In this document: positions 56,126-64,000 of the stretch, one piece after another | How positions within the stretch are numbered: the first letter of the stretch is position 1 | How the letters are laid out: every line of letters begins with the position of its first letter | Assembly: GCA_965205965.1 (NCBI GenBank) | Contig: CBDBHT010000004.1 | Span: 59,521 to 123,520, forward strand | Direction of reading: 5' to 3' | DNA: 64,000 nt | Source of the DNA: Bin55 sp965205965 | GTDB lineage: Bacteria; Pseudomonadota; Gammaproteobacteria; Pseudomonadales; Azotimanducaceae | Notes under the pieces: model-generated | What the model was told of the DNA's origin: nothing | The model's input: the letters and a program-made list of their open reading frames with translations, nothing else | Databases searched by the model: none | Position numbers and translations under genes: made by a program

Positions 56126-56601
56126 AAGATTCGAGTCAATAGCGAACTTAATGTGCACCATTTATAACGCAAAGACTGGTATCATAAAGAGTTGATACCA
56201 AGAACACAACGGTATCAGATTTTTAGTGCATCGTGTTCCTTGTTATTGTTGCCGAAAGAGACGATTGCCGATTATGGTGGAGCAGTTAGTTCAGCAGACG
56301 AATCCAGTATAGAGACTTTGGTGATATTTCCGGTACAAATGATCTAACCTGAATTTGCTGCGTTAAGCAGTTCAATGGTACGCGCGATGCTTTTTCGGTT
56401 GCCGTGCATATCATTTAACGATGTCAATGTGCATTCAAAAGCAAAGCCGTTGCCGGACACTACACACGGAGTTTTCTACGGCATTATTGATCGGTCTAGC
56501 CCGGATAATGCACGAATAAGACAGCAAGGCTCCTATAATTCGATATCATTCAGGTACTTAAGCTACCTATCGAAGGAGATCGTGCTGTGACGAAATGTTA
56601 C
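56126..56601. other. Intergenic, no supported gene
   Basis: About 475 native bases, beginning with the original stop of the DUF1499 gene (TAG at 56140). A 71-codon plus frame at 56375-56590 is not supported. It ends at the CTAG target of the IS630 copy. Confidence 0.3.
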
Positions 56602-57598
56602 CTAGTAGTTTAACTGGTTTTAATTTTCGGGTATAGATGCTTCAGTTTGGTGCGCGCGTCGTCGACGCTGAGCTGCCAGTCGACCCCGGTCTGTTCGCGA
56701 TTGCGCTCCTTGGCCCAGGCCGCCGTTTCCGACGTGACCAAAGCCCTGCTCTCGATCCGGCGATCCAGGCACTGGCGGTGCAACGCACTGAACTCCAGTT
56801 CCGCAACGTTCAGCCAGCTCCCGTGTTTCGGCGTGTGCACCAGGTGGATGCGGTCGTTCAGCCGACTGGCTTCGGCCGCCGGGAACGCGGCGTAGAACGA
56901 GTCACCGCTGTGGGTGTTCAAGTTGTCGCACACCAGCGTGATGCTTTCCGCATCCCGGTAACGCGGCAGATTCGCCAGTGCGCGCACTTGCTGCGCCCAA
57001 TCCAACGTCGTGCGCCGTTTGGTGACAGCCACTCTCCGCCAGCCGGACAGCGGCTCTCCGAACATCCACACCGTGCATTCTCCCCGGCGGAGGTAGTGGG
57101 CGTCGTACTTTTCTCCGGCGACCCGGGGCGTACCGGTAACTTCTCGCGGACTTCCGACACGAGCTGCTTGCTCATCTCGTCCATGCACACCACCGGATGC
57201 CGCGGGTCGTACGGCCGCCGGTATACCTTAAGCACCCGCTCCATGCCGGCCACGAAATGATGGCTTTGCTGCTTCGGAATGCACCACATGTCCCGCTGCC
57301 ATGGTTTCAATTCGTTTTTTTTAACGCCTGCCGCACGGTCTCCCCGCAAATCGATTCGACCACTTCAAGTCGCACCAGCTCTTCCGCCAGCAGCTTCACG
57401 GTCCACCGAACGCGGCCTTCCGGTGGAACCGAACAGGCCACCTGAACCAGACGCGCTTCCTTCTCCCCGTCCAGCTTCTTCGGCACCGGAGGCAACGGCC
57501 GAGGCCTACGCTCCAGAGCCTTCATCGGACCCTGCTCCACCGCCCGCCGACGTACGTGCTGGCAGGTCCGCTCCGTCACCCCCAGCGCATCCACCACC
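56602..57598 (-). pseudogene. IS630 (type A) copy, 5' end cut off
   Basis: Matches the copy at 49553 from the CTAG end to within the helix-turn-helix codons, where it is cut at 57598 by the CAATGGCATTCG end of a DUF4338/IS4-type element. An extra T near 57110 introduces a frame change in addition to the A-run junction (eight A here). The rest of the N-terminus is not found on the other side of the nest. Confidence 0.85.
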
Positions 57599-59428
57599 CA
57601 ATGGCATTCGTTTAGTGAATTTTTCCATTCGGTTAAGGATTCGGTCTTGGGCCTTGGTTATCCGCTGATTTTTTATTCCGTTAGCGGATTACCGGTGCCG
57701 GTGCTCCCCTTCTTCGCTGCCACTTTCCGACCGGTTTTCGGGATCGCCGCTCATAGGACCTGCCCGGACGGAGCCGTTGCCGACACCGGACGATCTCGCC
57801 GACCATACGAGCCACGGTTTCCCGGAGGGCGGATGCATGCTGAAGTAGCAGGCTCTCGATGTTGGCCGCCATCGCCGCAAGCCCGTGCTTGAAATTCGTC
57901 TGCATCAGCGGCTTGCCGTCGTTCGGCAGCCCCCCGTTCACATGATCCTCGCCATGGTTGGCGAACAGCCGGGTCATGGTAATCAGGGTGAAGCATGCAT
58001 ACAGTTCCTGTTTCACGCCGCGCTCGCTTTGCCCATGAAAGTCCTCAACCTCCATCAGCCGTTTGGATACCTTGTACCGTTCCTCGATGCCCCATCTCGC
58101 GTGATACAGATCCGACAGCTGCTCGATGGAATACTGGTCCCGGTCCAGCAGGGTCGTTCCCAGGATGAAGACGGTATCGCCCACGGCATATTTCACCAGC
58201 CGCAAGCGGTGCGGGTCGAATGCGGCTCCGGGGTTCCTGCGGCGTAGTCGGGTCAGCGTGCGTTGGCGGGGAACGACCTCGATGACCGTATCCCGGCGGC
58301 CGCCGTGGATGAAGCGGTCGACATCGATACCGGTTTTCCGTTTCATCCGGAACACCGCGTGCAGTCCCCGGATCGCATGCGCGTGCAGCATCTCATAGGA
58401 ATAGTAGCCCCCGGTCATAGACCACCACATCGTTCGCCGACAGCACGTTCAGGTGGGCCAGTGCCGCCGCGCGCTCGTTTCCATGCGCATGCAGGTCGAA
58501 GTCAACCGGTAGTCGAGCCTGCAGCCGATACAGGCAACTCACCAGACCCTGCGGATAATGGGCACCGTCTACCGGCGTCCGCCAGCCTTCATGCACCAGT
58601 CCGCGCGGCAGGTTCAGGTAGGTTCCATCAGACCGCAAACACCCGATGCCCATACCACCGCCGGTCCGTGTCGGGTCGGACTTTCCGTGCGTGCCGGGGT
58701 CGGCCTTCGGCGTCGAAGACCACCTTGAGGATTCCCTGGTGCAAGGTCTTGAACAGCTGCTCGTCCAGCCTGGCCCGGGCACTGCAGATGGAGGACGGCG
58801 ACACCGGAGCCGGCTGGGGCAGTTCGATCCCCATCGTCCGGCACTGCCCCCACAGTTCGGCCAGCGTGGTCGCATATCCCGGACGCCCCTTCGAGAACAC
58901 CAGCCGGAAAACGAACAGCACGACCACCAGCGTGTTCAGCACGCGCCGCCGCCGCTGCCAGAGCCGGTCGTGCCGGTTGGCGACACCCCCGAGCGTCTCG
59001 ACGATGCCGCTCCAGAGCCGGACAAACGTATCCTCCGGAGCCAAGACCGCCACCGGCGGCCTGCGGGAACGACGTCCGGATCGACGGGAGCCGGTCAGCA
59101 GCACCTGCTTCCAGTCTTTCGTCAGCGGATACAGGTAAACGTCCTTCGGAGTCCTGCCTGCCTCCGATGCATTCGCCTTGCGTCCCTTCGTCCGGCCAAT
59201 GCACTGCCAGTTGGCCGCACGGTAGCAGGTCCCCCAGTACTTCGCCGGATCCACAAAGGTCTCCGCCAGTACCGGCTCCAGGCCGTGCCGCTCCTTCCAG
59301 TCCCCGGGCAGCCGCCGAACCGCCATCGACAGGGCCTTCGAGGCCAGATACGGAACCCGAACCCAAGGGAAGATCAGGAACCGGGAGTTGTTCACCACCC
59401 CCTTCAGACGCTTCGCCCGATCCCGATC
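57599..59428 (-). pseudogene. DUF4338/IS4-type element, 3' two-thirds
   Basis: From the right terminal repeat at 57599 up to the DUF4338 core, read leftward: NSRFLIFPWVRVPYLASK, GTCYRAANWQCIGRTKGR, then the IS4-type DDE blocks including YHARWGIEERYKVSK. In this copy the DUF4338 frame is continuous through the site broken at 28555, confirming the fusion. It has frameshifts near 58410 and 58640-58680. The N-terminal part is displaced to 60568-60856 and 62278-62380 by two insertions. Confidence 0.78.
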
Positions 59429-60567
59429 CAATGGCATTCGTTTAGTGATCATTGTCATTCGTTTAAGGAAGTGCCCTTCACCCCTGTATGGGATGCCAGT
59501 CCTATGTTGAGTTAATCAGCAGTTTTTGCTTGCAGTCTTCTCCCTCGCTGCCACATCTTCACGGGTTTTCGGGATCGTCGTTCGAAGGATCTGCCGGGCC
59601 GGAGTCGTTGTCGGCATCGGATGATGTCGCGAACCACCTGGGTGACCGTTTCCTGTAGCGCGGATGCCTGCTTCAGCAACAGCAACAGGGCTCTCGATGT
59701 CGGCCGCCACCATCGCCAGTCCGTGCTTGAAATGGGTCTGCCTGCGCGGCTTGCCATGTTCGTGCGGGCTTTCGTTCCATCGATGGTCGCCGTGACCGGA
59801 GAACCGCCGGGGCATGGCGTTCAGGGGGAAGCCGGCATAGCGTTTCTGTTGCACTCCCCGCTCGCTTGGTCCATGGAAGTCTTCCACCTCCATCCGTTGT
59901 TTGGACACCTTGTACCATTCTTCCACGCCCCATCTTGCGCGATACCGCTCCGCCAGTTGCGGGATGGTGTATTGCTTCGAATCCAGCAGGGTGGTTCCGA
60001 GGATGAAGACCGTTTTGCCGACGAGGTATTTCACCAGCCGAAGGCAGTGTGCACCACAGGTGGCGAGTGTGCCTTTGCGGGGGGCGATCTCCATCACCAC
60101 ATCCTCTCGATCGCCGGGGATGAAATGGTCGATGTCGGCACCGGTTTTCCGCTTTATCCCGAACACCGCATGCAGTCCCCGGATCACGTGCACGTGCAGC
60201 ATCCGTAAACAGGATCCAGGGCTTTCCCCGCCCTTCGGCGTCCGCCAGCCAAGATGACTGCAGATGGCCGAAGCCAGCTCATCGCGACTCAAGGACGGAA
60301 ACAGCTCCACCGTCCTCTGAATGTCCGCAATCCGACGGCGGGTCAGCCGCCTGCCACAAAATGTGATCGACTTCAGATCCACGATTCTCGAACCCATCCA
60401 CTTTCCGTCCGAAACAATTCCATACAGCATAGTTTGCCAAAAAAAATGTCGCAACGTAACCCCTTTTTTTGAACACTCCAAAAAACAGAAACAAGTCCCA
60501 GTCAATCAATGGGTTATAGAAAACCCTCAAAGGCGCAGATCGACTTTTCTCAAACCGAATGCCATTG
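59429..60567 (-). mobile_element. 1.1-kb deletion derivative of the DUF4338/IS4-type element
   Basis: Complete ends (CAATGGCATTCG at 59429 and its complement ending at 60567) and a perfect 10-base duplication GATCCCGATC (59419-59428 and 60568-60577). It is inserted in a longer copy of the same family. Sequence identity to the other copies is lower, so it is a diverged sub-type. Confidence 0.85.
59516..60505 (-). pseudogene. Internally deleted DUF4338/IS4 transposase (short form)
   Basis: A largely open 329-codon leftward frame. The N-terminal 60 or so DUF4338-type residues (RIVDLKSITFCGRRLTRRRI, LASAICSHLGW) are joined directly to the C-terminal third of the transposase (MLHVHVIRGLHAVFG, then RYRARWGVEEWYKVSK). 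The DUF4338 core and the first catalytic aspartate region are gone. The join lies at a GATGCTG shared by both sides. It keeps the YREK-like glutamate block but should be inactive; mobility would depend on a full-length enzyme. Confidence 0.75.
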
Positions 60568-60856
60568 GATCCCGATCCCGCCAGCCAATCCAGGCGTCAC
60601 GACAGGGAAGCCGGGTCGTGCCCGCCTCAAACAGCAGACAGCCCAGCTTGCGACCCCGACGATCCCGCAGCCAGTAGCGTAGGAAACAGCCGAACGGATG
60701 CCGGTAACCCAGTTCATGATGCCGATCCACCAATTCCTTCCATTCCTCAACGGCCTCCCCCTCCACCACAACCTCCAGTTCCAGCGGCATCAGCTCCTTC
60801 AACTCACACTCTATGGTGGAGCCCAGATCCGAGCGACTCGTATGTCGCGGTCTCCG
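60568..60856 (-). pseudogene. DUF4338 middle fragment
   Basis: Leftward frame with KELMPLELEVVVEGEAVEEW, ELVDRHHELGYRHPFGCFLR and RDAWIGWRDRD; it continues the copy at 57599-59428 once the 1.1-kb derivative is removed. It joins IS256 copy 2 at GGTCTCCG (60849-60856), a short sequence shared by both parents. Confidence 0.8.
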
Positions 60857-62277
60857 CTCGGCGCGAAATTTTCGGGCGTTTCATGCCGCCTCCTGCCATG
60901 TCTCGGATTCCGGTTCGGATGCGCGAACCACGCCGATCCGGCCATCGATCCGGCCATATAGATAACGCTGCCCCGTCAGCCACCGCTCATGGGTCTCCGC
61001 CGCAAGTGCCAAGATCAGACGCAGACAGGACTCCGCGTTCGGGAAGATCCGGACGACACGCGTGCGCCGGCGGAGCTCCTCGTTGTACCGCTCCAGCATG
61101 TTCGTGGACTTCATCCGCAGGGGCGATGTTCCCTAGGCAGCCGATACACCGTCAGCGTCTCCTCGACATGATCCTCGACCCATTCCACTAGCCTGCCAAA
61201 CCCTTTCTCATCGCCCCAACGGGCTACCCAGGCACCCAGTGCCTCACGAGCCTCCCCGACATGCTCACAGCCCCCCCACAACCGTTTCAAACCCTCCAGA
61301 CACGCGGGATCAGCACTCCGGGACAGTTTGTCCCTGGCATTGCGCAGAAAATGGACGCAGCACCGTTGCCACAACGCGGTCGGCAACACTTTCGAGATCG
61401 CATGCTTCAATCCCTCATGACTGTCCGAGACCACATACTCGACTCCCCGCAGGCCACGTCCCTTCAGATGCGAGAGGAATTCCGTCCACGACCCCTCGCT
61501 TTCCCGGTTCGCCACTTCCACCGCCAGCACCTGACGCCGACCCTCGCCGTCAATCCCGATGGCAATCTGCACTGCCCGGGAACGCACCGAGCCCTCCTCA
61601 CGCACCTTCTCATACCGGGCATCCAGCAACACATACGGATACGCCTCCTCCAGCCGACGTTCCGCAAACGCCTTCAGGGACGCGTCCAGCTTCGACACCA
61701 TGGCCGAGATCGTCGCCGGCGAAAACTCGTGACCGCACAGACCCTCCGCCAGTCGGCTCACCCGACGCGTCGAGACCCCCTGCACATACATCTCCGACAG
61801 CACCGCCACCAGGGCCTTCTCCGAACGCTGATAGCGCTCGAACACCCGCGTGCTGAACTGGCCGCTGCGTTCCTGCGGAACTCTCAGTTCGATCTCGCCC
61901 ACCTTCATCGTCAGATCGCGCCGGTAGTATCCGGAACGGTAGCCCTGACGCGTCCAGCGTCCGCTCGCTCTTGCCCGCTCCCAGAAACTCCGTCATCTCA
62001 CTCTCCAGAACCTCGTTGAGCGTCTCCTGCACCAGCCGCCTCACAAACTCCTCATCGTCCGCCAGATGATGGCATGCCAACTTCTTCGTGGCATTGTGCG
62101 TATAATCTTTCCGAATCATTTCTTGCTCCTTTTCAATAAATTGTGTCATGAATGATTCGCGCCTGGATGCGGGATTGCGTCCAGGCATCTCCACATTCCC
62201 GATGAAACATCAGATTCTAACCATTCGTCTGTCGTTACAGTCCGTTTTTCGTTTTTGCAGACAAATTTATACACAAC
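60850..62277 (-). mobile_element. IS256 family element, copy 2 (truncated hairpin end)
   Basis: Matches copy 1 in reverse from its left terminal repeat (ending 62277) to within the terminal hairpin, where it is cut. The missing right repeat and missing DUF4338 sequence show that a deletion occurred between the hairpin and the host element. Confidence 0.85.
60878..62149 (-). pseudogene. IS256 transposase, frameshifted
   Basis: Same protein as at 52573. Frame breaks lie near 61955 (one extra base after the GKSERT codons) and near 61125 (two extra bases before RMKSTNMLERYNEE). There are also in-frame changes: three extra bases near 61265 (LWGGCEHVG) and a repeated GRIDGRI near 60945. The catalytic residues are present but spread over three frames. 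Confidence 0.87.
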
Positions 62278-62384
62278 TAGGTCCGCAATCTGACGGCGGG
62301 TCAGCCGCGTGCCACAGAAGGTGGTCGACTTCAGGTTCTCGATTCGGGAATCCATCACGTTTGCACCAGAGATAATCTAACTAG
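62278..62384 (-). pseudogene. DUF4338/IS4 transposase N-terminal fragment
   Basis: About 27 codons read leftward from the GTG/ATG start at 62358 (MMDSRIENLKSTTFCGTRLT, then RRQIADL), interrupted by the IS256 terminal repeat. The leader up to CTAACTAG is kept. An identical fragment is at 62653-62759. Confidence 0.8.
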
Positions 62385-62490
62385 TAGTTCGTTTCCGAAA
62401 TACCGTCACACTCGGATCGCATCGTTTATTCCATAAGTCCACTTGAACACCACCGGTTCGGCGTTGATCCCATCGATGTAGCGTTCGAGA
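62381..62490 (-). mobile_element. IS630 (type B) 3'-end fragment, inverted
   Basis: From CTAG at 62381 this is the exact reverse of the 3' end of the element at 29167-30424, including the final codons (VVFKWTYGINDAIRV). It sits in the same CTAG of the DUF4338 leader as the complete copy but in the opposite orientation, and is cut at about 62490 within the transposase gene. Confidence 0.85.
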
Positions 62491-62765
62491 TCATTTCTTG
62501 CTCCTTTTCGATAAATTGTGTCATGAATGATTCGCGCCTGGATGCGGGATTGCGTCCAGGCATCTCCACATTCCCGATGAAACATCAGATTCTAACCATT
62601 CGTCTGTCGTTACAGCCCGTTTTTCGTTTTTGCAGACAAATTTATACACAACTAGGTCCGCAATCTGACGGCGGGTCAGCCGCGTGCCACAGAAGGTGGT
62701 CGACTTCAGGTTCTCGATTCGGGAATCCATCACGTTTGCACCAGAGATAATCTAACTAGTGTCTG

Positions 62766-62930
62766 GCAGGAAACTCTTTATGCTACGTAAAGTCCTTGAA
62801 TCCAGGGTATCTTCAGGTTTTTAAGGTTTGCGAAGAAGAGGCCGATTGGTTAGCCCTTATTTCTCATAATGGATGGCTTGGGTGCGATGTATGTGCGTGT
62901 AAGTTGTTGATACCACGAAGTTGGTTGGGC
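62766..62930 (+). other. Short native-looking segment
   Basis: AT-richer than both sides. A frame reads LQVFKVCEEEADWLALISHN and GWLGCDVCACKLLIPRSW. It could be a gene fragment between IS debris, but no family is recognised. Confidence 0.3.
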
Positions 62931-63275
62931 TTTGCCGGGGGGAAGGGGATGGTAGCGGGGTGCGTTCGGACGGATGGGTGCGTTGGATGGCGAAAGGGGT
63001 GCGTTCGGGTCGGACGGAAGCGGGGCGCGTGCGGTGCTGAGTGCGATGCTGGCGGAAGCGGTGCGGACGTGTAGCATGCGCCTGGGCCCGTTTTGCGGAC
63101 CGCCACGACCGGCGTGCAAAGCGGCGCATCCCGTGCAAGATGCTGTTGTCGACTGGATGATGAGCCATGTGGGTGAGCATGCGGCGGACGCCCCTATCGC
63201 ACGCCCTTGGGTCCTGGTCTTGACGAGGCCCGAACACGCTCCCCGACTGTCGGGAGGTTTCGCCCCCGGTGGCTG
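62931..63275 (+). mobile_element. Strongly diverged IS1380 relic
   Basis: Parallels the IS1380 N-terminal coding sequence (for example TGGATGGCGAAAGGGGT at 62984 against 530), but with many substitutions and gaps and no open frame. The match fades after about 63135. The last 140 bases are unassigned. Confidence 0.5.
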
Positions 63276-63445
63276 CGATGGCATGCGGATGAACGGAAAG
63301 GGATCCCGGTCTTTGAGGATGTCGTGTAACCGGTTGATATACGGAAATATATTCGTTTTTTTGAGGGTTCTTCAAAAAAACACTTACGTTTTGGCATGGG
63401 TTATGGCAATCTACGCTTGGTTAGATGGTCTCTGGTGCCAACGTG

Positions 63446-63838
63446 ATGGATTTCCGAATCGAGAACGTGAAGTCGACCACCTTGGGTGGCACGCGGCGGA
63501 CCCGCCGTTGGATGGTGGACCTTCAGAAGACGGTGGCACGGTTTCCGGCACTGAGCCGCCATGAGTTGGCGTCCACCCTGTGTAGTCATCTGGGCTGGTT
63601 CAAGCCGAAGGGTCGGGATCGATTGGGGTCCTGCAGGTCGCCGGCAGCCGTCTTGGCCCCGGAGGATGCTTTGGTCCGGCTCTGGCAGCGGCGGCGGCGC
63701 GTGCTGAACACGCTGGTGGTCGTACTGTGCATGTCCCGGTTGGTGTTCTGGAAGGGGCGTCCGGGACATGCGGCCACGCTGGCCGAAGGGTGGGCGCAAC
63801 GCGGCCGATGGGGCCGGATGGAGGAGGGCACGGAATGA
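63446..63838 (+). pseudogene. 130-aa DUF4338/IS4-derived ORF, second copy
   Basis: Same fused ORF as at 97-489, differing by a few substitutions (for example RIENVK in place of RIENLK, and RLVFWKGRPGHAATLAE). The reading frame and the ATGA overlap with the next gene are conserved. Retention of the frame in both copies is consistent with recent copying and does not by itself prove selection. Confidence 0.6.
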
Positions 63839-64000
63839 AGAGCAAGCAAAAGCGCGGCGCGGACCGGTGGGTGCGTCGGATGGCGAAAGGGGTCCGTCCG
63901 GGGCGGATGGAGATGGACTGCAGTGGAGGCGATCTGAGTTCCAACGGGGGATCGGTACTGCTGATGATGCTGGCCGAGCAGGTCCGGCTGTTCGAGCGCG
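63835..64000 (+). CDS. IS1380 family transposase, start only (cut by window)
   Basis: The first 55 codons, matching 486-651: MKSKQKRGADRWVRRMAKGV, then CSGGDLSSNGGSVLLMMLAE. The remainder lies outside the window. Confidence 0.85.
   Translation, partial: MKSKQKRGADRWVRRMAKGVRPGRMEMDCSGGDLSSNGGSVLLMMLAEQVRLFER

Larger units (their letters stand above)
62116..62759. repeat. 269-base direct duplication of an IS256/DUF4338 junction
   Basis: 62116-62384 and 62491-62759 are near-identical. Each contains the IS256 5' end, its hairpin leader, the left terminal repeat, then the first 90 bases of the DUF4338 gene and the TCTAACTAG leader. Between them (62385-62490) lies an IS630 type-B 3' end. The second unit is followed by the first eight bases of ISNCY. 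Confidence 0.85.
63276..64000 (+). mobile_element. Second copy of the DUF4338-derived/IS1380 chimera
   Basis: Begins with a degraded left terminal repeat (CGATGGCATGCGG) and the DUF4338/IS4 leader. From 63350 it is collinear with 1-651 of the window without net indels. It runs off the window end inside the IS1380 transposase gene. Confidence 0.8.

Overview
This window looks like part of a gammaproteobacterial chromosome that has been heavily colonised by insertion sequences (IS). The lineage call rests on the gene order leuC-leuD-leuB-asd-truA and on the style of the housekeeping proteins. It is an inference, because no rRNA is present. Two populations of DNA are visible. Moderately AT-rich native genes are mostly intact and run in short operons. 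GC-rich mobile DNA (IS1380, IS3, IS4-like, IS5, IS256, IS630, ISNCY and ISAs1 types) is almost all broken by frameshifts, deletions and nesting. This pattern fits an IS expansion in a host-associated or otherwise relaxed-selection lineage.

Layout. 1-2226: an IS1380 transposase preceded by, and overlapping, a small ORF derived from a DUF4338/IS4 transposase; the same arrangement recurs at 63350-64000. 2227-3390: a truncated native gene and an IS3 relic. 3723-8797: leucine biosynthesis (leuCDB), aspartate-semialdehyde dehydrogenase (asd) and tRNA pseudouridine synthase (truA), convergent with an aldo/keto reductase. 10207-14968: an ArsC-like protein, an ISNCY copy, a periplasmic HtrA-type protease and a thiamine-binding-like protein. 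15135-16184: IS relics. 16258-20439: a molybdate ABC transporter (modA-modB ... modC) whose last gene is separated from modB by 1.6 kb holding a stand-alone TIR-domain gene. 20440-24942: IS debris, an ISAs1 miniature element, a garbled rubredoxin gene, and an IS5/IS4-like region that reads as a base-level interleave of unrelated sequences. 25155-26237: a lipoprotein M48 peptidase with a PDZ domain. 26266-33142: a four-layer nest of IS elements. 33186-39333: an IS4-like relic, tRNA-Asn, a [2Fe-2S] ferredoxin, an IS3 element interrupted by an IS4-like element, a TerB-like protein and small hypotheticals. 39417-46987: exonuclease III, an MFS permease, a four-gene unit (Tat-exported Fe-S aldo/keto reductase, larC, larB, larE) and a SpoU-type RNA methyltransferase. 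47432-64000: IS4-like, IS630, HIT protein, IS256, a DUF1499 membrane protein, then about 7.4 kb of nested and duplicated IS fragments.

How the genes work together. LeuCDB perform the isomerase and dehydrogenase steps of leucine synthesis. Asd feeds the Lys/Thr/Met pathway and peptidoglycan diaminopimelate. ModABC imports molybdate. LarBCE make the nickel-pincer nucleotide cofactor of the lactate racemase (LarA) family; no LarA is in the window. Nothing here is a prophage or a CRISPR system. The most unusual material is in the mobile DNA: a DUF4338 (DruA-type) domain fused to an IS4-type transposase together with its deletion derivatives, a coupled ORF pair repeated at both ends of the window, and the interleaved region at 22590-24330, which may be an assembly artefact.
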